Part shown: piece after piece, positions 53,181 to 61,681 of the stretch
How positions within the stretch are numbered: the first letter of the stretch is position 1
Layout: each line of letters begins with the position of its first letter
Assembly: GCA_017396695.1 (NCBI GenBank)
Contig: JAFQLC010000003.1
Location: 1-64,000, forward strand
Length of the DNA: 64,000 nucleotides
Reading direction: 5' to 3'
DNA from: a bacterium
GTDB taxonomy: Bacteria; Cyanobacteriota; Vampirovibrionia; Gastranaerophilales; Gastranaerophilaceae
Made by a program: the position numbers and the translations under genes
The notes under the pieces: model-generated
Databases searched by the model: none
What the model saw: only the letters and a program-made list of their open reading frames with translations
What the model was told of the DNA's origin: nothing

Positions 53181-53943
53181 GATATATCAAAAATTCTTTA
53201 TTGCCTGATTTAGAGCCTAAAATTGGTGATTCAATAACTCCAATTGTTTGAAGCCCAAGGCTTTCGGCATAATTTTTAACATTTTGAACAATGCCGAGCC
53301 TAACATCCTCATCAACAATTAAACCGCCCTTTTTAACTTCATTTCTTTTAGCTTCAAACTGAGGCTTAATTAAAAACCCAAATTCTGCACCACTTGAAAC
53401 AAAGTTTAAAACATTTTCAAGCACCTTCTCGATTGAAATGAAAGATAAGTCCATTGACATAAAAGAAGGCAATTCACCCTGAAATTCGGATTTTTCGCAA
53501 CCAAAAATATCGGCAAATGAGCAGTTTTTGGCATTTGTTTTCTCTATATTTTTGACTCTAACATCTGTTGCAAGCTTCCAAGCAAGTTGATTATACCCAA
53601 CATCAACTGCGTAAACATACTTAGCACCAGATTGTAACATGCAATCAACAAAACCGCCTGTTGATGCACCAATGTCAATTGTAACCCTATCTTTTAAATC
53701 TATATTAAAATGCTTAATTAGTGCATTAAGTTTTAAACCGCCACGAGAAACAAATGGCATTGATTTAACTTCAATCAAAACAGGATTATCGCCTTCAAAA
53801 ATTTCAGGGTTATATAGCTCTCCTGCCTTACGTGCTGGCTCGCCTCCAATTTTCACATTACCAGCTAAAATGTTTGCTGAAGCCTTTGCTTTAGTTTCAA
53901 AATATCCGAGTTCAGTAAGGATTAAATCAAGTCTTTTTTTCAT
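53161..53943 (-). CDS. tlyA: TlyA-family rRNA 2'-O-methyltransferase (hemolysin A type)
   Basis: 260 residues. N-terminal S4 RNA-binding domain (KKRLDLILTELGYFETKAKASANILAGNVKIGGEPARKAG) and a FtsJ-like Rossmann domain: VSRGGLKLNALIKHF, TIDIGASTGGFVDCMLQSGAKYVYAVDVGYNQL and IKPQFEAKRNEVKKGGL with catalytic K-D-K-E elements. It methylates 16S/23S rRNA cytidines. It is in a minus-strand set with tatD and a small gene. Confidence 0.92.
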   Translation of the reverse strand: MKKRLDLILTELGYFETKAKASANILAGNVKIGGEPARKAGELYNPEIFEGDNPVLIEVKSMPFVSRGGLKLNALIKHFNIDLKDRVTIDIGASTGGFVDCMLQSGAKYVYAVDVGYNQLAWKLATDVRVKNIEKTNAKNCSFADIFGCEKSEFQGELPSFMSMDLSFISIEKVLENVLNFVSSGAEFGFLIKPQFEAKRNEVKKGGLIVDEDVRLGIVQNVKNYAESLGLQTIGVIESPILGSKSGNKEFLIYLKRQSN

Positions 53944-53955
53944 AATATGCCAATC

Positions 53956-54210
53956 TTACGCCAAATGTTGCTCTTCTTGAAGTGCAACACCTGCAATTTG
54001 ACTTGATAAAATGCAAACTTTTTTAATTGGTCCATTAGCAGTTAATTCAAGAAGCTTAGGCTGAGCAGAAGAATTAATAACCTCTTGAATTTCTTTATAT
54101 TTTTCTTGAGGATTATCAAAATATAAAACCAAAGGCGCTGCCCAAGATTTACCAAAAAGCAAAACCGAATTTTTTGTTTTAAAATTTTGCGGAACAAATT
54201 GTTGTGTCAT
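53956..54210 (-). CDS. small conserved-looking protein of unknown function
   Basis: 84 residues from ATG 54210 (MTQQFVPQNFKTKNSVLLF); the open frame runs further upstream, but that part overlaps tatD. It starts 1 bp after the tatD stop and ends 12 bp before tlyA. The sequence looks like one small alpha/beta domain (SWAAPLVLYFDNPQEKYKEIQEVI, KKVCILSSQIAGVAL), with no signal peptide or catalytic motif. Not recognised. The tight gene packing argues that it is real. Confidence 0.65.
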   Translation of the reverse strand: MTQQFVPQNFKTKNSVLLFGKSWAAPLVLYFDNPQEKYKEIQEVINSSAQPKLLELTANGPIKKVCILSSQIAGVALQEEQHLA

Positions 54211-54211
54211 A

Positions 54212-54967
54212 TTAAGTCTCCAAATTAAAAATCTTATTGGCATTTGCCGTTGTAACGCTCGCAACTTCATCTAGCGAAATGTCTTTGAGATTTGCAATTT
54301 CACGAGCAATTAAAGGAATGTATGATGGTTCGTTTTGCTCACCTCTGAATGGATGAGGGGTAAGATATGGGCAATCCGTTTCAAGAACTATATTTGCAAG
54401 CGGAACTTCTTTAACAACTTCTTTAATCACCTTGGCATTTTTAAATGTTACAACTCCGCCAATCCCGAGGTAATATCCCTTTAGGATGCAATGCATCGCC
54501 ATCTCAACAGAACCAGAAAAGCAATGCAAAATAACATTTTTTAAGTTATAAGCATCTAAAATGCTCATTGTATCTGCATGCGCTTCTCTATCATGCACCA
54601 TAACAGGAAGCCCAAGGGCTTCAGCAAGCTCGAGTTGAGCTTTAAAAAGAATTATTTGCTTTTCTTTATTTTCTTTATTCCAGTAATAATCAAGCCCAAT
54701 TTCACCAATCGCACGAATTTTAGGGTGCGAAGAAAGATTTGCAATTTCTTTTAAAACAGCAGGCGAAAACTTATCAATATCTTCTGGATGAACCCCAAGA
54801 GAACCATAAACATTATCAAATTTATCAATTAAATTGATAATTTCATGAAATTTATCTGGTCCAACACCAGCAATCATAATTTTTTCAACTTGCTTTTCTT
54901 TAGCCCTAGCAACTATTTCTTCAGGATTTTCAAAAAAATCCAAATGCGCATGTGTATCTATCATCAT
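54212..54967 (-). CDS. tatD: TatD-family metal-dependent DNase
   Basis: 251 residues. MIDTHAHLDF (first HxH metal ligands), GVHPEDI, IRAIGEIGLDYYW (Glu ligand), LPVMVHDREAHADT, VILHCFSGSVEMA and VLETDCPYLTPHPFRGEQNEPSYI are canonical. Family role: 3'-5' DNase and DNA-damage repair. There are two adjacent start codons (54967, 54964), and no strong ribosome site is visible. Confidence 0.94.
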   Translation of the reverse strand: MMIDTHAHLDFFENPEEIVARAKEKQVEKIMIAGVGPDKFHEIINLIDKFDNVYGSLGVHPEDIDKFSPAVLKEIANLSSHPKIRAIGEIGLDYYWNKENKEKQIILFKAQLELAEALGLPVMVHDREAHADTMSILDAYNLKNVILHCFSGSVEMAMHCILKGYYLGIGGVVTFKNAKVIKEVVKEVPLANIVLETDCPYLTPHPFRGEQNEPSYIPLIAREIANLKDISLDEVASVTTANANKIFNLET

Positions 54968-55018
54968 AATAAAATATTTTAGCAAAAATTGCCGAAATAG
55001 TCACGCACAAAAGAAATT

Positions 55019-56410
55019 CTAAGAAGCAGTTGAATATAAATCAGATTCACCTTCGACAAGCTCTGCAGGATATGTTGCATGGTGAATTTTTGGTAAAAAT
55101 TCATTTACTTCATATTTAATCAATTTATTTTCTTCGTCATCAGTATCATTGCATACAAAATATTCTTTTCCGTCTGCACCAACTTCAATGCCGACAATTG
55201 TAATTTCATGTCCGAATAATTTACCTTGAGGAGCTTCTGCAGTTGGAACAACATCAGTATATCCAATTACGATGTCTTGACCTAAATTTAGTGCCTGTTG
55301 AATGTGACTTTTTACTCTTTCTGGTTCACATTTTCTTCCCACCAAATTACCGTTATCATCAATAATCTGATAAACAAGGGATGTTTTTTCTTCATTTGTT
55401 ATAACAGATTCTACAAAAGTTTTTTCATCTTCCCAAAGCCCTTGGTCATCATAATTTACTATTTGACCATTTTCTTCATATTGCCTTGTTTTAATATCAT
55501 TTAGGGAATTATAACCATTACCCGTTCCGAGTGTCATCATAGTTGATTGCATAAGAACATCAAGAGTTGTTCTTTCGCCTTCATCATGGTATTTATCTTG
55601 AACTAAAGCCCTAAACACTGCATTTTTATCAGGTTTGAGTTCAAGCATATATTTTCCATTATTTTCTGCAAGCGGAGTAGTTTTGAAATAGTTGATAAAC
55701 AAATCAGCTTGCGCTTTATCTTTAGATAAAGCAGTGTAATCTAAGTTTTGAATAACTTTAACATCAGGCGATGTGAGTCCTTGTGCCCATCTTGCAAATT
55801 CAGCAGGCATTTTGTTTGCCATCATAAATTCTAAACTTGCGGCAGGACAAGTACCGCTTCCGTTTATGTTGACATCGACTGTTGATAAATCTGTTCCAAG
55901 TGCATAATAAAGCTGAGGATTTTGAACAAGAGCTTGCCTAACTTCTGGTGGAATATCGCCAAATTTTTGAGTGATTATTGTTGGATTATAGACAGCATCA
56001 ACAACTTGGTTTGCAATTTTAACACCAGAAATGCCATCAAACCTTGGCTCAGTTACGATTTTGTATAGATTATCAAGCATAGTTGAGTTATCGTTAGATT
56101 TTGAATTTAAAAGTTTGCCAGTTGCCAAAAGTGCAATCAATTTTTTACCTTGAGAAACTTGCATTTGACTAGGATTCAAGTCTTTAATTGTTGATGCTTC
56201 AAGTGCTTCAACAACTGCTAAAAATTTAGTTTCCTCGTCTGGTGTTAGTTTTGTTCTAATTTGAGGAACATAATTATTAAACTGCGCTAGGGCTGGGGTT
56301 TGTTGTTGTTGATTAAGTTTAATTGGATTTGTTTGCACAAGCTGAGCCTGACTCATTTGAGTAGGTTTTGTGTTTATATTTTGAGTTTGCAAACCAATAT
56401 TATTAATCAT
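55019..56410 (-). CDS. predicted papain-fold cysteine peptidase-like protein
   Basis: 463 residues. The N-terminal ~50 residues are Gln/Asn/Thr-rich and disordered, followed by a helical region. A possible Cys-His-Asn/Asp triad is visible: NGSGTCPAASLEFMMAN (Cys188 at a helix start), GKLFGHEITIVGIE (His401) and EYFVCNDTDD (Asn421/Asp422). The order and spacing resemble bacterial C39/C70-type or other papain-fold domains. No signal peptide. I do not recognise a named family, so the activity is a prediction. It is alone on its strand between tatD and the TOPRIM gene. Confidence 0.6.
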   Translation of the reverse strand: MINNIGLQTQNINTKPTQMSQAQLVQTNPIKLNQQQQTPALAQFNNYVPQIRTKLTPDEETKFLAVVEALEASTIKDLNPSQMQVSQGKKLIALLATGKLLNSKSNDNSTMLDNLYKIVTEPRFDGISGVKIANQVVDAVYNPTIITQKFGDIPPEVRQALVQNPQLYYALGTDLSTVDVNINGSGTCPAASLEFMMANKMPAEFARWAQGLTSPDVKVIQNLDYTALSKDKAQADLFINYFKTTPLAENNGKYMLELKPDKNAVFRALVQDKYHDEGERTTLDVLMQSTMMTLGTGNGYNSLNDIKTRQYEENGQIVNYDDQGLWEDEKTFVESVITNEEKTSLVYQIIDDNGNLVGRKCEPERVKSHIQQALNLGQDIVIGYTDVVPTAEAPQGKLFGHEITIVGIEVGADGKEYFVCNDTDDEENKLIKYEVNEFLPKIHHATYPAELVEGESDLYSTAS

Positions 56411-56483
56411 AGTAATTCCCTATATGATATATAAAACGTAATTTTGGGAAAAATTGCCATAAAAACTGTTGAATGTAAAGAAT

Positions 56484-56512
56484 TTGCAAATAAAATCAAC
56501 AAGAATTAGAAT
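56484..56512 (+). promoter_or_regulatory. promoter of the TOPRIM gene, start codon 8 nt after the -10
   Basis: TTGCAA (56484-56489), 17 bp, TAGAAT (56507-56512). No Shine-Dalgarno lies before the ATG at 56521, so the transcript is predicted to be leaderless. Confidence 0.45.
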
Positions 56513-56520
56513 TTTTATAA

Positions 56521-57492
56521 ATGAAGTACAAAAAAATAACTAAAGAATTTTTGCTAATATCACTTGATAGGCTTACTCGCTTTAAATTGACTAAAGATAA
56601 ATACGAAAGAGTATTTTCTGATATCATAAATAAATTTTGTATATTTGAAGCTGGCGAAAGTCATAATCTAACTGTGGACGAAAAAATCAAAATAGTTGAA
56701 AAAGTTATAAATTCATCGTGCGAAAACAAAGAAAATGATTTGTTTATAAATAAATTTCTAAAAGAATACGAAAATTCTGCATTCAGACAAGACGAAATTT
56801 CAAAAAAATACTTAAACAATAAAATCAACTATAATTCAGCACTTGAGGAAATAAAAAATATTAAAAATATACCAGAAAATGTGCATCAATTAATTGCAAA
56901 AAACGAAAAAAGAAATTTGGATTACGAAAATATTAGAAAAGAAACAAAAGGAAAATATCCAATTGAAAAAATTATTCTTTGCGAAGGAATAACAGAGGAA
57001 ATTCTACTCCCCACCCTTGCAAAACTTCAAGGAATTGATTTTAGTGCACTTGGAATACATGTTCTTCAAGCTGGCGGAAAAAACCAAGTGGGGAAAAAAT
57101 ATATAAATGTTTCAGAAGAGATTAAAAAAGAAGTTATAATTCTGCTTGATTCGGACGCAGAAGAAATCAAAAATGCAATTACAAACAAACTTCAAAAAAA
57201 AGATAAAATATGTCTAATAAAAATTGGCGAATTTGAAGATATACTCCCCAAAAATTTAATAATTGATGTAATTAACGAAAGTTACAAATATCAGCTTAAA
57301 GAAGAAATTAGCGAAGAATATTTTAAAAATGGCTATGTTGTTGCAATAAAAGAAATATTTAGGGAGCGAGCGCTTGGCGATTTTAAAAAGTCAGAATTTG
57401 CAAAAGCGGTTAAAAAACATCTTGAAACAACTAGCAAAACTTACGATTTTTCAAAATTCAAAAATAATATATTAAATAAAATCGGATTATAA
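56521..57492 (+). CDS. TOPRIM-domain protein (OLD-nuclease-like, without ATPase)
   Basis: 323 residues. A helical N-terminus (1-145) is followed by a TOPRIM-like core: IILCEGITEEILLPTLAKL (Glu155), IHVLQAGGKN, and EVIILLDSDAEEI (Asp210 and Asp212, the DxD). This arrangement resembles the C-terminal nuclease half of OLD-family proteins, but the ABC-type ATPase half is absent. A metal-dependent nuclease or a regulatory DNA-binding role is possible. It could belong to a phage-defence or repair context, but no partner (such as UvrD-like GajB) is adjacent. Confidence 0.7.
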   Translation: MKYKKITKEFLLISLDRLTRFKLTKDKYERVFSDIINKFCIFEAGESHNLTVDEKIKIVEKVINSSCENKENDLFINKFLKEYENSAFRQDEISKKYLNNKINYNSALEEIKNIKNIPENVHQLIAKNEKRNLDYENIRKETKGKYPIEKIILCEGITEEILLPTLAKLQGIDFSALGIHVLQAGGKNQVGKKYINVSEEIKKEVIILLDSDAEEIKNAITNKLQKKDKICLIKIGEFEDILPKNLIIDVINESYKYQLKEEISEEYFKNGYVVAIKEIFRERALGDFKKSEFAKAVKKHLETTSKTYDFSKFKNNILNKIGL

Positions 57493-57544
57493 TTTGCATT
57501 TAACATGTTTTTGATATAATAAAGTAAGCTACGATTGAGATGAT

Positions 57545-60274
57545 ATGCAAATTGTTCAGACTTTAAATGATTTTATAAAAATTTTATACGCTCCGCAGTA
57601 TGAAAATGTTGCGTTAGCGGATTTTTTGTATATCAAAGACGGGCTTACAAGATATCTTGGTCAAGTTGTTGAAATTTCTGACGATAAATTTGATGAAAAT
57701 AAAAACATTGCAAAAGTTAAGTTGACTCACTCTATCAATGAAAAAGGGGTGATTTCAGATTTCAACTTTATGCTTCCAAGCAAACACGCTGAAATTCTTT
57801 TTGCAAACCAAAGGGAAGTTCTTAATTTTGTAAATGATAAAAAACAAACAATTCAATTCGGACAAGATGTCAAATATTCAAGAGGTTTCGAATTTAACAC
57901 AAATTTCTTTAATAATTCCCCAATTGTTTTCTGCGACAAAATCAAAGAATACAATTTCGTAGCATGTGAATTAGGGAAAAAATTATCATCCGAGAAAAAA
58001 GTAGTTATTTTTGATTACACAGGCTCAATAAACCTTAAAGGTGCCGAAGTAATTAAAGCAAAAACAGATTTCAAACTTCCTTTGAACTATTTCACGCTAG
58101 ATAGTATCTGGGAGAAAGGAATAGAAGGCGCAAGCCTTGAAACACAAGTTGTTTGCGGAGATATTTTTAACGAAATCAGACATTATTCAAAAACTGTAAG
58201 AGATAGGTTTATTCCTTTTAGTCAGTTTTTAAAAGTTGTTGCGAAGCAATATAAAGCAACGCCAATCAGAGAGCTTTTGGTATTAAGAAACAGACTAATT
58301 CATTATCAACAAGAAGAAATTTTTGCAAATACAAAAGCTGACATGAAAGCAATTTACACAGGTTTTGATAGTCAAATAACAATAATCGACTTTTCAGAAC
58401 TTCCAAGAACTTGGCAAGCTGATTACAGTGAATTTGTACTACATAATATTAGAAATAATGCTTATGTATTTTTAAGAATTAACGAAACAAACTTCAGCAA
58501 CAAGCTTTGCGAACTTTTGCATTCTAAAAAAAGAGGTTTTGCGCCAATTCCATGCGTTTCAAACGCATTTGTGAAGTTGCCAGCACTTAGTGAATTTTCA
58601 TATAACTCAATTATTACGCATGGCTTGAATATTAAAAAAGATTTTGGATATTTTGCGCCACTTGTAAGCTCAATAAAACAAAATACTTTTATGCTTCTTG
58701 GTGAAGATACTAAAAACTTTGCATTTTTAGTTAAAAATCTCAATGAAGATACTCCAAAAGATGTACAAATTGAAATTAAAGAAGAAGCAAAAATATCGTT
58801 TGATGGCGATGTTATAAAAAATAAAAAAATTAAACAAAAAATTGAACACTTAAAAGACCGTAAAATCAAAGAAATTGAAGGCGCAGTTGATGATTTCTTA
58901 TACAAAAAACCAACGCCTATTGAAATTAAAGCAGAAGATGCTTCAATTCAAAAAACATTAGATAAAATTGACGAAAAAATCTCAATCAATAATGAAGATG
59001 AGAAAAAATTAACTGTTCAAGAAGAACCTGAAGAAAATCTTGAGCTTGCAAATGTTGAGAATGATAAAAAATTCATTGCTGACACATATCCAGAAAATGA
59101 ATATATATTAGAAGAAGTTGTTTCAAAAGAAGAAATTGATTTATTTAATGAGCTTGATAAAAACCACAGTGGAAAAGCAGAAATTGTTGAACTTGATGTG
59201 AACGATGATTTCCTTGATGCAATTGATGAAGCAAATATGCTAAAAAATCAAATTCCAGCAAGCAAACTTAATTCTGAAAAAATAACTGAAGAAGAAATCT
59301 CAAACATTGAGCAAGTATCTTTTGATGATAACGATATCGAAGATAATTTTGAAGCTGTTTTAAATCAAGAAATTGAAGAAACCGTGCAAATTCAACTTGC
59401 AGAACCAGTTGTTTTTGATAAAGATGAAGATGAATTTAATCTTCTTGGCGAAGTTGAAGACTACACAAAATCGCAAGAAGAAATTATAGAACCTGCTAAA
59501 GATGAAGTTGCGCAAGAAGAAATTTCTGGTGAAGAAATCGAATATCAAGAAGAGATTGAACTTGACTCAGAAGAAAATGAAGAAGAAAATTTTGACGATA
59601 TTGAAGATGAAATCGAACCTATTGTAGCGCAAGATGAAGACAAGATTTCAAGCGATTTTGATGCAATTTTAAATGCGGAAGAAACATCTCAAGAAGAACC
59701 AAGCGAAACACAAGAAGAAACAACTGAAGAAGTTGAAGAAGAACTTTTAGTTGATGATTTAGATGAATTTTTACTTGATGATGAAGTAATAGAAGAAAAC
59801 ACAGAAACACAAAATATAGAAGAAGAAAACGAAATCAACTATCAAGAACAACCATCTCAAATACAAGAAGCCAAAACAACAGAAGTCTTTGAAGATGAAT
59901 TAAACGAGCTTGAAGAAGAACTTGAAGCACCGATTGTTGAACAAGAAGAAAACTCAAATATTCAAAGCTCAGAAGAAGTTGAAGAAGAAGTGTTATCTGA
60001 AGAATTTGATTTATCTGCTCCACTAGATGAAAATACTCAAAAATTTGCAAACGATTTTATTGAGAACATTCCAGTCATTATGCCAGATTCAAAAGAAGGT
60101 CAAGAAATTGAAACTTTTGAAGAAGGCGAAAGCGTAACACACGAAAAATATGGCAATGGAACAGTTTTACAGATTATAGAATATTCCGATAAAACTTTAT
60201 TACAAATAGATTTTGAAAAAGTTGGCAAAAGGCTTTTAGACCCAAAAATGGCAAATATTAAAAAAGCTGAGTAA
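57545..60274 (+). CDS. large protein with acidic low-complexity region and C-terminal Tudor/CarD-like domain
   Basis: 909 residues. The N-terminal ~430 residues look folded and vaguely like HerA/FtsK ATPases (small beta-rich start; then VVIFDYTGSINLKGAEV, ITIIDFSELPRTWQADYSEFVLHNI), but I find no Walker A loop. Residues ~440-850 are extremely Glu/Asp-rich with irregular repeats (QEEI..EEEIE). The last ~45 residues (GESVTHEKYGNGTVLQIIEYSDKTLLQIDFEKVGKR) match the small beta-barrel found at the end of UvrD/PcrA helicases and in CarD. A TATAAT lies upstream (57515-57520). Probably nucleic-acid or RNA-polymerase associated; function unknown. Confidence 0.72.
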   Translation: MQIVQTLNDFIKILYAPQYENVALADFLYIKDGLTRYLGQVVEISDDKFDENKNIAKVKLTHSINEKGVISDFNFMLPSKHAEILFANQREVLNFVNDKKQTIQFGQDVKYSRGFEFNTNFFNNSPIVFCDKIKEYNFVACELGKKLSSEKKVVIFDYTGSINLKGAEVIKAKTDFKLPLNYFTLDSIWEKGIEGASLETQVVCGDIFNEIRHYSKTVRDRFIPFSQFLKVVAKQYKATPIRELLVLRNRLIHYQQEEIFANTKADMKAIYTGFDSQITIIDFSELPRTWQADYSEFVLHNIRNNAYVFLRINETNFSNKLCELLHSKKRGFAPIPCVSNAFVKLPALSEFSYNSIITHGLNIKKDFGYFAPLVSSIKQNTFMLLGEDTKNFAFLVKNLNEDTPKDVQIEIKEEAKISFDGDVIKNKKIKQKIEHLKDRKIKEIEGAVDDFLYKKPTPIEIKAEDASIQKTLDKIDEKISINNEDEKKLTVQEEPEENLELANVENDKKFIADTYPENEYILEEVVSKEEIDLFNELDKNHSGKAEIVELDVNDDFLDAIDEANMLKNQIPASKLNSEKITEEEISNIEQVSFDDNDIEDNFEAVLNQEIEETVQIQLAEPVVFDKDEDEFNLLGEVEDYTKSQEEIIEPAKDEVAQEEISGEEIEYQEEIELDSEENEEENFDDIEDEIEPIVAQDEDKISSDFDAILNAEETSQEEPSETQEETTEEVEEELLVDDLDEFLLDDEVIEENTETQNIEEENEINYQEQPSQIQEAKTTEVFEDELNELEEELEAPIVEQEENSNIQSSEEVEEEVLSEEFDLSAPLDENTQKFANDFIENIPVIMPDSKEGQEIETFEEGESVTHEKYGNGTVLQIIEYSDKTLLQIDFEKVGKRLLDPKMANIKKAE

Positions 60275-60379
60275 GTTTTGTGCGGTCGCACTACGATTTT
60301 AACTTCACTCATATAGGTATTTCTACGTATAGACAAAACAAAATTGACTGATATGATTAAAACATCAATCAATTTTTCG

Positions 60380-60397
60380 CTCCTTATCGATAAGGAG
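60380..60397. promoter_or_regulatory. 18-bp perfect palindrome enclosing a ribosome binding site
   Basis: CTCCTTATCGATAAGGAG is perfectly self-complementary, and its right half supplies the AAGGAG Shine-Dalgarno for the ATG at 60404. In RNA it could fold and hide the ribosome site; in DNA it could be a dimeric repressor site. A second small dyad, GTGCGGTCGCAC, lies about 100 bp upstream. Confidence 0.6.
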
Positions 60398-60403
60398 AAC
60401 AAA

Positions 60404-61033
60404 ATGTCAAAATCTAAAAAATCAACTACTGTGGCAACCACAAGTATAAATGGTGTGCCCAAATTAACAACCGTGACAGATAAACACGGAAATCAAACAA
60501 CAAAATACAATATGAGCGAATGGGAAAAATTAGCTTATGATTACGCTGAAAAAGAATTCGCCAAAAATTTAAAAAACATAAATGTATTTTCGGAAGACAC
60601 TTTAAAGGCACTAAATAATCAAATTAACGCATATAAAGAAAGTGGAATTAAAAAAATTGACGAAATATACTCGCCAATGCTAAAAAACCTACAAAATGAC
60701 ATTGCGCAAAGATTTGGGAATTTAGATAATTCTATTTTTCTTGATAAATTATCAGAAATTGAAGACAAAAGAGCAGAGTCAGTTTCAGCATTATCTCAAG
60801 ATATAGTGGCAAAAGAAAACGAGCTAATTGGAGATGAACTTGCAAAAAGATATAACTATTTAAATTTTTTAAATGGATATCAAAATCAAGTATTATCAAC
60901 GGCACTTGGAAGTTCAGCAAGCTCAAGCAAAATTGCACAAAATATAACAACAACAAATAATTCGAGCAATAATTTAACAGAACATTTAAATAATGTTATT
61001 TTGCAAACACTAACAAGTGCTTTGAAACTATAA
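60404..61033 (+). CDS. Asn/Ser/Thr-rich coiled-coil protein of unknown function
   Basis: 209 residues from ATG 60404, preceded by AAGGAG at 7 nt; the longer frame starting at 60344 ignores this site. The sequence is polar, with predicted helices (EWEKLAYDYAEKEFAKNLKNI, LSEIEDKRAESVSALSQDIVAKENELIG) and an Asn/Ser/Thr tail. No signal peptide, cysteine or catalytic motif. It resembles structural or appendage-associated proteins in composition only. The 5' palindrome suggests its expression is controlled. Ends before a strong terminator. Confidence 0.65.
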   Translation: MSKSKKSTTVATTSINGVPKLTTVTDKHGNQTTKYNMSEWEKLAYDYAEKEFAKNLKNINVFSEDTLKALNNQINAYKESGIKKIDEIYSPMLKNLQNDIAQRFGNLDNSIFLDKLSEIEDKRAESVSALSQDIVAKENELIGDELAKRYNYLNFLNGYQNQVLSTALGSSASSSKIAQNITTTNNSSNNLTEHLNNVILQTLTSALKL

Positions 61034-61057
61034 TTTATTTAAAAACTACATTATTTT

Positions 61058-61082
61058 CGGGGAAGAAATTCCCCGTTTTTTT
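61058..61082 (+). terminator. intrinsic terminator
   Basis: CGGGGAA, GAAA loop, TTCCCCG, then seven T, located 25 bp after the preceding stop. Confidence 0.9.
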
Positions 61083-61127
61083 GTTACAAATTTCAACTAA
61101 AAGACAGAAAATGCTATAATTCAGGGT

Positions 61128-61667
61128 ATGAAAATACTTTGCAAAACAAAATATTTGGAATTAAGAGAAGGCGAAAAATCTTGGTATTATGCACACAGGG
61201 CAAATTCAGGAAAAATCGTCATAATAATTCCTGTAATTAAAAACGAAAAAATCTTATTTCTAAAAACAAAAAGACCTCCACTTACAACAGAAGGCTACAC
61301 TGGCTATAATATCGAACTTCCAGCAGGATTATCTCAAGACGAAAACAAGAATGAAACGCTTATTGAATGCGCTAAAAGAGAACTTCTTGAAGAAACAGGG
61401 CTAAAAGCAGATAATATTAAAACATTGTGCGAATCCCTTACGTCATCTGCTGGGCTCACAGATGAAATTTCAGCAGTCTTTAGGGCTGACATATCAGACG
61501 ATACAAAAATAGCAGAACCTGTTGATGATGGCGGAGTTATTCAAAAAATTGAATACGTAAACATAACAGAGCTAAATTCATGGCTAAAAAACGAAGAAAA
61601 GCTTGGAAACACAATTGGTGCACAAACTCTTGCAAGCTTGTTTCTATTTTTGTGCGACAATAAATAA
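61128..61667 (+). CDS. Nudix hydrolase, ADP-ribose pyrophosphatase type
   Basis: 179 residues. KIVIIIPVIKNEKILFLKTKRPP, ELPAGLSQDENKNET, then the Nudix box AKRELLEETGLKADNI with all catalytic glutamates, and SAGLTDEISAVF. The box region is slightly long (extra residues between G and R). It resembles ADP-ribose or GDP-sugar pyrophosphatases, which clean up or recycle nucleotide sugars. Consensus -10 TATAAT at 61115-61120 lies 7 nt before the ATG with no Shine-Dalgarno, so the mRNA is probably leaderless. Next gene 14 bp downstream. Confidence 0.9.
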   Translation: MKILCKTKYLELREGEKSWYYAHRANSGKIVIIIPVIKNEKILFLKTKRPPLTTEGYTGYNIELPAGLSQDENKNETLIECAKRELLEETGLKADNIKTLCESLTSSAGLTDEISAVFRADISDDTKIAEPVDDGGVIQKIEYVNITELNSWLKNEEKLGNTIGAQTLASLFLFLCDNK

Positions 61668-61681
61668 AAAGAGGTTTTAAG

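Noticed and set aside
58900-60050. Glu-rich stretch as tandem DNA repeats or a CRISPR-like array
   Set aside because: The periodicity is irregular and comes from GAA/GAT codon bias; no constant repeat and spacer units exist.
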